This document shows, piece by piece, positions 1-8,966 of a DNA stretch of 64,000 bases (positions within the stretch are counted from its first letter, which is position 1; each line of letters opens with the position of its first letter). A model generated the notes under the pieces. That model did not search any database. It saw only the letters and a program-made list of their open reading frames with translations, and had not been told where the DNA came from. The stretch is taken from assembly GCA_965261645.1 (NCBI GenBank), contig CBDHDJ010000002.1, positions 930,001-994,000 of the forward strand, read 5' to 3'. Position numbers and translations under genes: made by a program. The stretch is from CBDHDJ01 sp965261645. Lineage in GTDB: Bacteria; Pseudomonadota; Alphaproteobacteria; SHVV01.

Positions 1-535
1 AGACGTCGATACCGAGCGCGTTGACGGCCTGGACCCATTTGTCGTCGATGTTGTTGCCGAAAATCAGCTCGTCGTCGGCCGACGCATGGAGCCAGCCGTT
101 GGCCTGAATCTCAGCGTCGAGCTGGCTCGGACCCCAACCGGCATAGCCTAGTGCGAGCAGGTGCTGACGCGGCCCGTCGCCGGCCGCGATGGAGCGCAGG
201 ACATCGACCGATGCGGTCAGCCCGATACCCTCGTTCACCATCATCGTGCCCGCCTGAATATAGTCGCCGGAGTGCAGCACGAAGCCACGGCTGGTTTCCA
301 CGGGTCCGCCGAAGTGGATTTGAATCGGCATCTCGATTTCCGGCGTCTCGATGCCAAGCTGCTCAAGCAGGTCGGGAAAGGTGATCTTGTCGATGAGGCG
401 GTTGAGGACGAGGCCCATGGCCCCGGCAGCCGAGTGGGCACACATGTAGATCACGGATCGCTCGAAGCGAGGATCGGACATACTGGGCATGGCGATCAAG
501 AGGTGGCCCGAGAGATAGTTCGAATCGTTGTCCAT
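1..535 (-). CDS. yqgE: YqgE/AlgH family protein (3' end beyond the window)
   Basis: Cytosolic UPF0301 protein of about 180 residues; the biochemical role is unsettled. The reading frame starts at the ATG at 535 (MDNDSNYLSGHLL) and runs 178 codons to the window edge, so almost the whole protein is present. Family signatures visible are a GAMGLVLNR segment near residue 40, FGGPVE, the HSGDY block, YAGWGPSQLDAE and ELIFG near the C-terminus. There is no signal peptide, unlike the second YqgE copy at 58.7 kb. It is divergent from the DsbD-N-like gene at 717. Only the last few residues and the stop codon are missing. Confidence 0.9.
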   Translation of the reverse strand, partial: MDNDSNYLSGHLLIAMPSMSDPRFERSVIYMCAHSAAGAMGLVLNRLIDKITFPDLLEQLGIETPEIEMPIQIHFGGPVETSRGFVLHSGDYIQAGTMMVNEGIGLTASVDVLRSIAAGDGPRQHLLALGYAGWGPSQLDAEIQANGWLHASADDELIFGNNIDDKWVQAVNALGIDV

Positions 536-716
536 GACGTGCACCTCACCAAAAGTTTACTGCGGGGTTTAATGTCGCATCCCAGCACGGCCACCGCGCC
601 ACCGAGTGTCACGATACCATGATATTATGGGCCGGCCTCCCTTAAACAAACTTCTACCGCGGCCACCAAAGCTCTATTTTGGGGCTGAAATATGGCGCGG
701 AGGTCACGATTCCTTG

Positions 717-1604
717 ATGCTGCGAAAGACGGCGATGATGGGCGGATTGAAACGGGGGACGGGCGCTGTCGCGCGCCTGGCGGTCTTCGCGATCTTTCTG
801 ACCTGGCCGTCTTTGTCGCACGGCCAGGCGTCGCCTTGGATCGACTTGGAGAGCAGTCAGATCCGGTTGATCTCGGCGTCCCGCGCCGTCGGTGAGGCAG
901 CAACCGTTCAGCTCGGACTGCAGATCCGCCTCGAAGAGGGCTGGAAGACCTACTGGCGCTCGCCGGGTGATGCCGGCATCCCGCCCACTTTCGGCTGGCA
1001 GGGGTCGGGCAATCTGGCCGCTGTCGAGATCACCTGGCCGGCGCCGCATCGGTTCACGACATTCGGGATCGACAGTTTCGGCTACACCGGCGAAGTGGTC
1101 TTTCCGCTGGCGGCAACGCTGGAGCGGCCGGGTGAGCCGGTTCACGTGCGCGCCAAAATCGATTACGCCACCTGCGCGGAGATCTGCGTCTATCACGAGG
1201 TCGAGCTCGACCTCGCCCTTCCGGACGGCGCGGCCGAGCGCACGGTGTATGCCTCCCTGATCGAGCGCTATGCCGAGCGCGTGCCGCGCCGCGATGATGC
1301 GCCGTTCGCCATCGAGCACGCTACGATTGCCAACAGCCAAACGGGTGAGCGCGTCGAGATTTCGGCGGTGGCCGGGACCGGGCGCCGGTTCGAAAACCCT
1401 GATCTGTTTCTCGAAGGCCCGCTCGGGGTGAGTTATTCGGCGCCCCGTATTCGCTTCGAGGATGATCACCGGCGCGCCGTATTCCTGCTCGATACGTACG
1501 CAGCGGGAACACCTCCCAGCCTCTCGGGGCGCGAACTCCGCGTGACCCTGGTTGACGGAGACGCGGCGGCCGACGCCGCCATCATCGCATCGGCTCCCGA
1601 TTGA
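717..1604 (+). CDS. secreted DsbD N-terminal-domain-like protein
   Basis: Exported protein of about 295 residues resembling the periplasmic alpha domain of thiol:disulfide interchange protein DsbD, but without the transmembrane or thioredoxin parts. The chosen ATG at 717 follows a GGAGG at about 699-703 and gives a signal peptide (hydrophobic stretch LAVFAIFLTWPSLSHGQA). An upstream in-frame start at 606 has no support. A CAEIC pair inside ATCAEICVYHEVELDL matches the redox-active cysteine region of the family. It probably receives electrons in the envelope and passes them to other thiol proteins. The redox neighbour is the peroxiredoxin 150 bp downstream. Confidence 0.8.
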   Translation: MLRKTAMMGGLKRGTGAVARLAVFAIFLTWPSLSHGQASPWIDLESSQIRLISASRAVGEAATVQLGLQIRLEEGWKTYWRSPGDAGIPPTFGWQGSGNLAAVEITWPAPHRFTTFGIDSFGYTGEVVFPLAATLERPGEPVHVRAKIDYATCAEICVYHEVELDLALPDGAAERTVYASLIERYAERVPRRDDAPFAIEHATIANSQTGERVEISAVAGTGRRFENPDLFLEGPLGVSYSAPRIRFEDDHRRAVFLLDTYAAGTPPSLSGRELRVTLVDGDAAADAAIIASAPD

Positions 1605-1750
1605 GCAGGCCTCGCTGGAGATTGGCTCGCCCCGCCCGATCGACCGCCTGGGAGCTTTGCAAGGGGGTTTGAATCCCGTAATGTCCGATTCATCAGGCGG
1701 CCTCGCATTAACGTGAGACCGCAGAGAAATCACGCCTCGGGGAGGGAGCT

Positions 1751-2233
1751 ATGACGATCAAGGCCGGTGACAAGATTGCTTCGACCAGCCTCCAGACGAT
1801 GTCCGATTCCGGGCCGGCGGACGTGGCGACGGATGAATATTTCAAAGGGAAACGCGTCGCCCTGTTTTGCGTGCCGGGCGCCTTCACGCCGACCTGCTCG
1901 GAGAAGCACTTGCCCGGTTTCGTGAACAATGCCGATGCACTCAAGGCCAAGGGGATCGATGCCATTGCGTGCGTGTCGGTGAACGATGTGTTCGTGATGG
2001 ATGCCTGGGGCAAGGCGCAGAATGTGGGCGATAAGCTCGACATGCTGGCCGACGGCAACGGTATCTTCACCAAGGCGCTTGGGGTCGAGCTCGACGCGGC
2101 CGGTTTCGGCATGGGCATGCGCGCCCAGCGCTATTCGATGATCGTCGATGACGGCGTCGTGACGAAGTTCAATCTCGATGAAGGCGGCGGCCTTGAGTTG
2201 AGCTCGGCGGAGAGGCTCCTCGAGCAGGCCTGA
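1751..2233 (+). CDS. Prx5-type peroxiredoxin
   Basis: Cytosolic thiol peroxidase of 160 residues that reduces hydroperoxides. The peroxidatic cysteine lies in the PGAFTPTCSEKHLPGF motif near residue 50, which is the Prx5/glutaredoxin-linked subclass signature, and a conserved arginine sits in RAQRYSMIVDDG. A strong ribosome-binding site (GGAGGGAGCT) precedes the ATG. The length is normal for the family. There is no fused glutaredoxin domain, so electrons must come from a separate reductant. A hairpin terminator follows 23 bp downstream. Confidence 0.93.
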   Translation: MTIKAGDKIASTSLQTMSDSGPADVATDEYFKGKRVALFCVPGAFTPTCSEKHLPGFVNNADALKAKGIDAIACVSVNDVFVMDAWGKAQNVGDKLDMLADGNGIFTKALGVELDAAGFGMGMRAQRYSMIVDDGVVTKFNLDEGGGLELSSAERLLEQA

Positions 2234-2256
2234 TACGGCCACCCGGCGAATGAGAG

Positions 2257-2284
2257 AAATGGGGGCTCCGGCCCCCATTTTCGT
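2257..2284 (+). terminator. intrinsic terminator after the peroxiredoxin gene
   Basis: A perfect 10-bp stem (AAATGGGGGC pairing with GCCCCCATTT) closes a UCCG tetraloop at 2257-2280 and ends in a short T-run. It lies between the convergent peroxiredoxin and rnhA genes, so it may act on both strands. Confidence 0.75.
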
Positions 2285-2331
2285 TGAGTCCCTTGCGGTC
2301 GCGCTGCCGGACTGGCCCACCGCTTCGCATG

Positions 2332-2778
2332 CTACCGTACCTTGAATTCCTCGACACCCCGGCGGGCGAGTTCGTCGGCGCGCTCGTTTTCGGGATGGCC
2401 GGTATGGCCCCGGATCCAGTGCCACTCCACATCGTGGCTTGCGAGGGCCTTGTCGAGCCGCTCCCACAGATCGGTGTTCTTGACCGGCTTCTTGCGCGCG
2501 GTGCGCCAACCGTTCGATTTCCAGCGGTGAATCCACCGGGTAATGCCGTCCTTGAGATAGGTGCTGTCGGTATGAAGCCGCACCCGCGTGGGTCGTTTGA
2601 GGGTCTCGAGCGCTTCGATCGCGGCTTGGAGCTCCATACGGTTATTGGTGGTGCCCGCCGTGCCGCCGGTCAATTCACGTTCGGTCTCGCCATAGACCAG
2701 CAGCGCTCCCCAGCCGCCCGGACCGGGATTCCCCGAGCAGGCGCCGTCGGTATAGATGTCGACGACGTCCTCGCTCAC
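2332..2778 (-). CDS. rnhA: ribonuclease HI
   Basis: Endonuclease of 148 residues that cuts the RNA strand of RNA-DNA hybrids (R-loops, primers). The catalytic acidic residues are visible in order: D in YTDGACSGNPGPGG, E in NRMELQA, D in HTDSTYLK and D in NERADELA. The basic handle WKSNGWRTARKKPVKN is also present. The start is a GTG whose GTGA overlaps the thrB stop, indicating translational coupling. It is the last gene of ispH-thrB-rnhA. A longer upstream reading frame exists but would only re-read thrB. Confidence 0.95.
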   Translation of the reverse strand: MSEDVVDIYTDGACSGNPGPGGWGALLVYGETERELTGGTAGTTNNRMELQAAIEALETLKRPTRVRLHTDSTYLKDGITRWIHRWKSNGWRTARKKPVKNTDLWERLDKALASHDVEWHWIRGHTGHPENERADELARRGVEEFKVR

Positions 2779-3755
2779 TTCGCGTATTCCGCGACCTCGA
2801 GGCCGTAGGCGCCGGGTCCCGTCACGCCCTGATGAAAGCGCAGCTTCTTCAGGTACTCGAGCGGGTCCTTGGGTTGCACGAGCGCGCCTTCGACGTGGTG
2901 GAGCCAATCGTAGAGCCGGGTCAGCAGGAAGCGGAACGCGGCGCCGCGGGCCAGCAGCGGCAGGCTCTCGAGCTCCTCGGCCGACAGCGGGCGAACGGCG
3001 GTGTAGGCGGCCAGCAGGGCCCGCGCCTTGGTGATGTTGAACGAAACATCGGGCTCGAAACACCAGGCGTTCAGGCAGATGGCGAGATCGTAGGCGAGGA
3101 AGTCGTCGCACGCGAAGTAAAAGTCGATGAAGCCCGACAGCTCCTCACCGATGAAAAAGACGTTGTCGGGAAACAGATCGGCGTGGATGATTCCGGCGGG
3201 CAGATCTCCCGGCCAGCCCGCGTCCAGCGCCGCCAGTTCATCAACGAGGTTGTTGGCGAGGCCGGGGCTCACGTCGCCGGCACGCTCCACGCACGCCTCG
3301 ACGAGCCGTCGCCAGCCCTCGACCGAAAGGACATTTTTTCGGCGCATGGTGAAATCCGCACCGGCGATGTGCATCTCCGCCATCGCCTGACCTAGTTGGG
3401 CGCAATGCGCGGGCCGGGGTTTACGCACCCACAGGCCGGCGAGGAAGCTGACGATCGCCGCCGGGCGGTCCGCGAGTTCGCGTAACGCAGCCGAGTCACG
3501 TCCGTGAATCGGCGTCGGGCAGGCAATCCTTTTGCCCGCCAGATGATCCATGAGGTTGAGAAAGAAGGGCAGATCCCCGCGCGCGACCCGTTTCTCGTAA
3601 AGCGTGAGGATGAATGTGCCGTTCGAGGTCTGCAGCATGAAATTGGAGTTTTCCACGCCCTCGGCGATCCCTTTGCAGGAGACCACCTCGCCGATATCGT
3701 ACTCGGCAACGAAATCGATGAGTTCGTCCTCAGGGATTTCCGTGTAGACGGCCAT
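2775..3755 (-). CDS. thrB: homoserine kinase (aminoglycoside-phosphotransferase fold)
   Basis: ATP-dependent phosphorylation of homoserine to O-phosphohomoserine in threonine synthesis. At 326 residues this is the APH/choline-kinase-like ThrB used by alphaproteobacteria, not the GHMP type. Visible motifs are the N-terminal EGVENSNFML, the catalytic loop IIHADLFPDNV and the metal-binding IDFYFACDDFLAYDLA. It lies 16 bp downstream of ispH and overlaps rnhA by 4 bp, so the three are almost certainly one transcript. Confidence 0.95.
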   Translation of the reverse strand: MAVYTEIPEDELIDFVAEYDIGEVVSCKGIAEGVENSNFMLQTSNGTFILTLYEKRVARGDLPFFLNLMDHLAGKRIACPTPIHGRDSAALRELADRPAAIVSFLAGLWVRKPRPAHCAQLGQAMAEMHIAGADFTMRRKNVLSVEGWRRLVEACVERAGDVSPGLANNLVDELAALDAGWPGDLPAGIIHADLFPDNVFFIGEELSGFIDFYFACDDFLAYDLAICLNAWCFEPDVSFNITKARALLAAYTAVRPLSAEELESLPLLARGAAFRFLLTRLYDWLHHVEGALVQPKDPLEYLKKLRFHQGVTGPGAYGLEVAEYAK

Positions 3756-3771
3756 GACTTCGTTGCGCGTC

Positions 3772-4728
3772 CTAAAGCGCGGCTTCGAGCACCTGAGGCA
3801 GCCGGAAATGGACGTCCTCGCGCGCGACGGTGACCTCTTCGATGCGGACGTCGAAACGCGTGCGCAGGCTCGTGATCACTTCATCGACGAGAACCTCGGG
3901 CGCCGATGCGCCGGCGCTGATGCCGAGCGTCACAACGTCGTCAAGCGCCGACCAGGCGATGTCGTCGGTGCGGTTCACCAGGGCCGCGCGGGAACAGCCG
4001 CTCGCTTCGGCCACCTCGACGAGGCGCAGCGAGTTCGATGAGTTGGGTGCCCCAATGATCATGACGTAATCGCAGCGCCCGGCAATCATCTGGACGGCGT
4101 GCTGGCGATTTGTCGTGGCGTAACAGATATCCTGTTTGTGGGGGCCGTGGATCGAGGGAAAGCGGCGCTCAAGCACGGCAACGATCTTCGCCGTTTCGTC
4201 CACCGAGAGCGTCGTCTGGGTGAGGTAGGCGAGGTTGTCGGGATCCTCGGGCGCGATCGCCTCGGCCTGTTCGGCGTTTTCGATGAGCGAAATCGCCCCA
4301 TCGGGAAGCTGGCCCATGGTGCCGATCACCTCGGGATGTCCGCTATGACCGATGAGCAGGATGTAACGGCCCCGCGCGTCATGACGCTCCGCCTCGCGGT
4401 GCACCTTGCTCACCAGCGGGCAGGTGGCGTCGATGTAAAGGAGCTGGCGCCGCTCCGCTTCGGCTGGCACGGATTTCGGCACACCGTGCGCAGAGACGAT
4501 GAGCGGAACATCGGGCGGAACCTCGTCCAGCTCATCGACAAAAACGGCGCCGCGCGCTTCGAGGCCCTCGACGACAAAGCGGTTGTGGACGATTTCGTGG
4601 CGCACGTAGACCGGCGCGCCGTACTTATCGAGCGCGTTCTCGACAATTTGAATGGCGCGATCCACACCGGCGCAAAACCCGCGCGGGTGCGCTAACAGGA
4701 CATGAAGCGGTGGTTTGGCCATGAGCAT
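3772..4728 (-). CDS. ispH: 4-hydroxy-3-methylbut-2-enyl diphosphate reductase
   Basis: Last enzyme of the MEP isoprenoid pathway, a [4Fe-4S] protein converting HMBPP to IPP and DMAPP. The three cluster cysteines are seen in HPRGFCAGVDRAI, DATCPLVSKVHRE and DICYATTNRQ. The TQTTLSVDET and GAPNSSNS substrate motifs are intact. Length is 318 residues, which is normal. Translation may start at the ATG at 4728 or at the internal ATG two codons later. It heads the operon with thrB and rnhA. A second MEP gene, ispE, lies at 39.8 kb. Confidence 0.96.
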   Translation of the reverse strand: MLMAKPPLHVLLAHPRGFCAGVDRAIQIVENALDKYGAPVYVRHEIVHNRFVVEGLEARGAVFVDELDEVPPDVPLIVSAHGVPKSVPAEAERRQLLYIDATCPLVSKVHREAERHDARGRYILLIGHSGHPEVIGTMGQLPDGAISLIENAEQAEAIAPEDPDNLAYLTQTTLSVDETAKIVAVLERRFPSIHGPHKQDICYATTNRQHAVQMIAGRCDYVMIIGAPNSSNSLRLVEVAEASGCSRAALVNRTDDIAWSALDDVVTLGISAGASAPEVLVDEVITSLRTRFDVRIEEVTVAREDVHFRLPQVLEAAL

Positions 4729-4918
4729 TCTTTAACGCTGGCTACTATCCTAACCTGTAAGGCGAGGCGGGAACAGATGAGCGCTGGGCGGGGCGCACGG
4801 CTTGTCTGCCCGAGCACCCTCGGCTACAGTCCGCTTGGTTCAATCGGATCGTCAAGGTCCTAAGGCCACCGCCGGCCGGCAGGGCTACGTGGAACGCGAG
4901 TCAGGGAGACTGTTCGAC

Positions 4919-5161
4919 ATGCCAGATGGTGAAATCGCCCAAAAAGGACCTTACATGGTGGACGTTGAAGAGGGGCAGTCATACTGGTGGTGCGCCTGTG
5001 GGCGGAGCCAGACCCAGCCTTTCTGCGACGGCTCGCACAATGACGTGAAGGGGTTCGAGCCCATCGAGTACACCGCCGATTCAACCACCAAGGTGTTCTT
5101 CTGCGGCTGCAAGCACAGCGGCACAAAGCCCCTCTGCAACGGCACCCATAGCTCGCTCTAG
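4919..5161 (+). CDS. CDGSH iron-sulfur domain protein
   Basis: Small protein of 80 residues with two CDGSH-type [2Fe-2S] motifs: CACG followed 12 residues later by CDGSH, then CGC followed by CNGTH. Both halves have the three-cysteine, one-histidine ligand set, as in the tandem mitoNEET-like family of bacteria. A role in Fe-S or redox balance is inferred. The ATG at 4919 (MPDGEIAQKGPYMV) is chosen because the family begins there. An upstream in-frame TTG at 4802 would add a low-complexity extension. Confidence 0.85.
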   Translation: MPDGEIAQKGPYMVDVEEGQSYWWCACGRSQTQPFCDGSHNDVKGFEPIEYTADSTTKVFFCGCKHSGTKPLCNGTHSSL

Positions 5162-5174
5162 CCTACTCTCAACC

Positions 5175-5726
5175 GTGGGTTTTCTGATGCATGGCGCGCG
5201 CGCGCGCCCGGCACTGGTGATGGTTTTCGTGGCCCTCGCGCTGGCCGCCTGTGGGGCAGTCTTCGGGCCGGGGCCACCGCGCGTGGCCTGCCCCGGAGTG
5301 GCGATCCTGCGCGAGGCACAGAGCGTCACCCAGTTCAAGCCCGGTCCTGGCCGCGATCTCATCGACGTCCGCTTCGAGGGGCAAATCGGTGAGATCGGCG
5401 TGTCCTGCAGATACGACGACGGCACGGTCGATATGATCCTCGATTTTCAGCTCCTGGCGGCGCGCGGCCCTGCAGCGGAGAGTCGATCGGCCGAGTTTGA
5501 GTATTTCGTCGCCGTCACCGAGCGGGGCGAGCGTATCCTGGCCAAGGAAACGTTCGCCTCGCGCATCGAATTTCCGGCCAACGTCAATCGCGCCGCGGTG
5601 CTTGAGGAGTTGGGTCCGCGCGTGCCGATCAAGGCGGGGACGACGTCCCTCGATTACAGCATTCTGATCGGCTTTCAATTATCGCCCGAGGAGCTCGAAT
5701 ACAACCGGCTGAAGCTCGGCCGCTGA
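5175..5726 (+). CDS. putative lipoprotein, function unknown
   Basis: I do not recognise a named family. The protein (up to 183 residues) has a basic N-terminus, a hydrophobic stretch and a lipobox LAAC near residue 26, so it should be a lipid-anchored envelope protein. The remainder is soluble, with no membrane segment. A second in-frame ATG four codons downstream is also a possible start. It lies 13 bp after the CDGSH gene and may be co-transcribed with it. It ends just before the promoter of the glycine cleavage operon. Confidence 0.7.
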   Translation: MGFLMHGARARPALVMVFVALALAACGAVFGPGPPRVACPGVAILREAQSVTQFKPGPGRDLIDVRFEGQIGEIGVSCRYDDGTVDMILDFQLLAARGPAAESRSAEFEYFVAVTERGERILAKETFASRIEFPANVNRAAVLEELGPRVPIKAGTTSLDYSILIGFQLSPEELEYNRLKLGR

Positions 5727-5751
5727 GGCGCGCCGCGGCTGGGCCCACTCA

Positions 5752-5779
5752 TTGACTCGCCGTAGGCGGTCGCTATCAT
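5752..5779 (+). promoter_or_regulatory. sigma70-like promoter for the gcv operon
   Basis: TTGACT at 5752-5757 and TATCAT at 5774-5779 are 16 bp apart and lie about 50 bp upstream of the riboswitch. This is where transcription of the glycine cleavage operon would have to start. The call rests on sequence likeness only. Confidence 0.55.
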
Positions 5780-5828
5780 GAGCTCATCAGGCTGGGCTTC
5801 AGGGTCCGCCTGACCATACAGACGATCC

Positions 5829-6045
5829 CTGTGGGAGAGACCGGTAGCGGAGCGTCATGGACGGTCCCAATCCGGCGCCGAAGGAGTAACTGCCCCGGAA
5901 ACTCTCAGGCACCCGAACCGCAGGGGGATGAGGCTCTGGAGAGCAGGCCGGCCGCCGCACCAATAGCCGGCCTCACCGAAGAGGCAAGCCGCCCGGCGCC
6001 AAGCGCCCGAGCGGTCAATCTTTCAGGTTCGACGACAGAGGGGGC
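5829..6045 (+). promoter_or_regulatory. tandem glycine riboswitch upstream of gcvT
   Basis: Two glycine aptamers lie in a row. The first (about 5831-5925) carries GGGAGAG, GCCGAAGGAGTAA and ACTCTCAGGCA. The second (about 5929-6043) carries GGAGAGC, CACCGAAGAGGCAAGCCG and ATCTTTCAGGTTCGACGACAGAG. These are the conserved aptamer core elements, with a very short linker between the two. In this family glycine binding switches on the glycine cleavage genes. The riboswitch ends about 50 bp before the gcvT GTG, so the expression platform must lie in that short segment. Confidence 0.93.
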
Positions 6046-6093
6046 GGTGCCGGAATGTGACGACCCGGCGCCCAATCGCTGTCGGAGAGCCAA

Positions 6094-7203
6094 GTGAACG
6101 ATCCCAACGGCACAAGGCGAACGCCCCTTTACGAGCTTCATATGGAGCTTGGCGCCAAGATCGTGCCATTCGCCGGCTACGACATGCCGCTGCACTATGA
6201 ACGCGGCATCCTCGGCGAGCATCGTCACACGCGCGAACAGGCGGGGCTGTTCGATGTCTCGCACATGGGGCAAGTTCGCATCGACGACGCCGATCCCGCC
6301 GCCGCCCTCGAGGCCCTGGTGCCTGCCAACCTCCGCTCCCTCGGCTCATGGCGCATGCGCTACACAGTGCTCACCAACGAGGCCGGCGGAATACTTGACG
6401 ACCTCATCGTAACCCGGGCGAACGGCCACCTGCACGTCGTTGTCAACGCGGCGTGCAGGGAGGCCGACATCGCGCATATGCGGGCCGGGCTCGGAAACGG
6501 CGTCACGGTCACGCCTCATGACGAGCGTGCGCTCATGGCCCTGCAGGGTCCCGCGGCCGCCGCGGTACTCACGCGCCACGCGCCGGGCGTGGCCGAGCTC
6601 GTGTTCATGAGTGCGGCTGAATACACGGTCGCCGGTATCGATTGTCTGATCAGCCGCTCGGGCTACACCGGCGAGGACGGGTTCGAGATTTCCCTCAACG
6701 GCGACCGCGCCAGCGATCTGGCGCGCTTGCTTGTCGCCGAGCCCGAGGTCGAGCCCGTCGGTCTTGGGGCGCGTGATTCACTTCGCCTCGAGGCAGGGCT
6801 CTGCCTGTATGGCCACGATATCGATGTCACGACTACGCCGGTCGAGGCGGCGCTGGAGTGGACCATCGGCAAGAGCCGCCGCGAGGCGGGAGATTTTCCG
6901 GGCGCCGCGGTCATCCTCAAGCAATTGTCGGAGGGCGCTCCCCGGCGGCGGGTGGGGATTCGGCCCGAGGGGCGCGCGCCGGCGCGCGAGCACACGCCGA
7001 TTCTCGGCCCTGGCGATGAGATCATCGGCGAGGTGACGAGCGGTGGCTTCGGCCCAACCCTCGGGGCGCCCGTCGCCATGGGTTATGTTCAGGCGCAGTA
7101 CGCCAAGCCCGGGACCAAGGTCGGCCTGATGATCAGGGGCAAGCGCCACGGCGCCGAGATCGCGCCGACGCCATTTGTGCCCCATCGCTACGCCCGGGCT
7201 TGA
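6094..7203 (+). CDS. gcvT: glycine cleavage system aminomethyltransferase (T protein)
   Basis: Transfers the methylene group from the lipoyl arm of GcvH to tetrahydrofolate and releases ammonia. At 369 residues it has the family length. Motifs seen are the N-terminal RTPLYELH...IVPFAGYDMPL, FDVSHMGQ, the folate-site GYTGEDGFEIS, and GLGARDSLRLEAGLCLYGHD. The start is a GTG with a GGAGAG upstream. It is the first gene of the riboswitch-controlled operon. Confidence 0.96.
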   Translation: MNDPNGTRRTPLYELHMELGAKIVPFAGYDMPLHYERGILGEHRHTREQAGLFDVSHMGQVRIDDADPAAALEALVPANLRSLGSWRMRYTVLTNEAGGILDDLIVTRANGHLHVVVNAACREADIAHMRAGLGNGVTVTPHDERALMALQGPAAAAVLTRHAPGVAELVFMSAAEYTVAGIDCLISRSGYTGEDGFEISLNGDRASDLARLLVAEPEVEPVGLGARDSLRLEAGLCLYGHDIDVTTTPVEAALEWTIGKSRREAGDFPGAAVILKQLSEGAPRRRVGIRPEGRAPAREHTPILGPGDEIIGEVTSGGFGPTLGAPVAMGYVQAQYAKPGTKVGLMIRGKRHGAEIAPTPFVPHRYARA

Positions 7204-7245
7204 GGTCTTAGGCCCGATGGCAGAGCGTCGCGCGAGGGGGGAGAC

Positions 7246-7623
7246 ATGAGCGGCATCAAGTTCACGGACGAACACGAGTGGATCCGCATCGACGGTGAGA
7301 TCGGCACCGTGGGGATCAGCGATTACGCCCAGGAGCAGCTGGGCGATATCGTCTATGTCGAGCTGCCCGAGCCGGGCAAGACCGTGGCGATGCGTGACGA
7401 GGCGGCCGTCGTCGAATCGGTGAAGGCGGCGAGCGAGATCTACGCGCCAGTCGGCGGCGAGGTCACCGAGGCGAACGAGGCGTTGGCCGACAAGCCCGAT
7501 CTCGTCAACCAATCGCCCATGGACGAGGGCTGGTTTTTCAAGCTGCGCGTGAGCGATGCGGCCGAGCTCGACGAGCTCATGGATGAGGCGGCCTACCAGG
7601 CGTTCGTTGCGGGGCTCGAGTGA
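7246..7623 (+). CDS. gcvH: glycine cleavage system H protein
   Basis: Lipoyl carrier protein of 125 residues that shuttles the aminomethyl intermediate between the P, T and L proteins. The lipoylation lysine lies in ESVKAASEIYAPVGGEV. The HEWIRIDG N-terminus and SPMDEGWFFKLR C-terminus are typical. A GGGGGAGAC ribosome-binding site precedes the ATG. The gene lies 42 bp after gcvT, and its stop overlaps the gcvPA start. Confidence 0.96.
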   Translation: MSGIKFTDEHEWIRIDGEIGTVGISDYAQEQLGDIVYVELPEPGKTVAMRDEAAVVESVKAASEIYAPVGGEVTEANEALADKPDLVNQSPMDEGWFFKLRVSDAAELDELMDEAAYQAFVAGLE

Positions 7624-8966
7624 TGCGCTACCTGCCGCTGACCGCCGCCGACCGCCGCGACATGCTGGCCGCGATCGGCGTGTCATCGATCGACGAGCTG
7701 TTCCGCGATGTGCCGGGGAGCGCGCGGCGCGACGGGCTGATCGATCTCCCGCTGCATCAGGGGGAGCTGGCTGTGGAACGGGCGCTGCAGGCGCTGGCGG
7801 CCAAGAACGTGCCGGCCGGGACCGTGCCGTTCTTTCTCGGTGCCGGGGCCTATCGCCACCATGTGCCGGCGGCGGTCGACCACCTCATTCAGCGCAGTGA
7901 GTTTCTCACCTCCTACACGCCCTACCAGCCGGAGGTGAGCCAGGGAACGCTTCAGTATCTCTTCGAATTCCAGACCCAGGTGGCGGTGTTGACGGGCATG
8001 GAGGTGGCCAACGCCTCGATGTACGACGGTGCGACCTCGTGTGCCGAGGCCGTCATGATGGCAAGCCGTGTGACCCGCCGGCGCAAGGCCATCCTGTCGG
8101 GCGGGCTGCATCCTCATTACCGTGATGTCACGGCGACGGCGGCGCAGTTCACCGATCACGAGGTGGCGGCCGAGCCGCCGGATCCCGCTGGCCGGGAGGA
8201 CCTCGTCGGGCTGATCGATGAAACGACCGCCTGCGTTGTCGTGCAGTATCCGAGCTTTTTCGGCCACCTCAGCGACCTCCGGCCGTTGGCGCGCGCCTGT
8301 CATGCCGCGGGTGCGCTGCTCGTCGTCGCAGTGACCGAGATGGTCGCCCTCGGCGCGGTGACCTCGCCCGGCGAGATGGGGGCCGACATCGTCGTGGGCG
8401 AAGGTCAATCGCTCGGCAATGCGCTCAATTTTGGCGGCCCCTATCTCGGCCTGTTCGCCGGCCGCGAGGCCCATGTGCGGCAGATGCCGGGACGGCTGTG
8501 CGGCGAAACCGTCGATGCCGACGGCCGGCGCGGCTATACGCTGACTCTAGCGACGCGCGAGCAGCACATCCGACGCGAGCGGGCCACGAGCAACATTTGC
8601 ACCAATTCCGGGCTCTGCGCACTCGCCTTCTGCATTCATGTGGCGCTGCTCGGCGGCGCCGGGCTGAGCAGGCTCGCGACCCTCAACCATGCGGCGGCCG
8701 TCACCCTCGCTGGTAAGCTTGCCGGCATCGACGGCGTCGAGGTCGTGAACGAGAGTTTTTTCAACGAGTTCACCGTCAGGCTGCCCAGGCCCGCCGCGCC
8801 CATCGTCGAGGCCCTCGCCGAACGGGGTATCCTGGGTGGCGTGCCGGCCTCCCGGCTCCATCCGGGTGAAGCCGGGCTCGCGCCGCTTCTCCTCGTTGCC
8901 GCGACCGAGACCAACAGCGAGGCGGATATGGACGCCCTCGCCCAGGGTCTCAAGGAGGTGTTGTGA
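7620..8966 (+). CDS. gcvPA: glycine dehydrogenase (decarboxylating) subunit 1
   Basis: N-terminal half of the two-subunit type of P protein, the PLP enzyme that decarboxylates glycine. At 448 residues the length fits. Recognisable blocks are FLGAGAYRHHVPA, LTSYTPYQPEVSQGTLQYLFEFQT, MEVANASMYDGATSCAEA and the C-terminal EQHIRRERATSNICTNSGL. The frame opens at a GTG overlapping the gcvH stop, immediately followed by an ATG at 7623; either may be used. Overlap with both neighbours implies coupled translation. Confidence 0.96.
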   Translation: MMRYLPLTAADRRDMLAAIGVSSIDELFRDVPGSARRDGLIDLPLHQGELAVERALQALAAKNVPAGTVPFFLGAGAYRHHVPAAVDHLIQRSEFLTSYTPYQPEVSQGTLQYLFEFQTQVAVLTGMEVANASMYDGATSCAEAVMMASRVTRRRKAILSGGLHPHYRDVTATAAQFTDHEVAAEPPDPAGREDLVGLIDETTACVVVQYPSFFGHLSDLRPLARACHAAGALLVVAVTEMVALGAVTSPGEMGADIVVGEGQSLGNALNFGGPYLGLFAGREAHVRQMPGRLCGETVDADGRRGYTLTLATREQHIRRERATSNICTNSGLCALAFCIHVALLGGAGLSRLATLNHAAAVTLAGKLAGIDGVEVVNESFFNEFTVRLPRPAAPIVEALAERGILGGVPASRLHPGEAGLAPLLLVAATETNSEADMDALAQGLKEVL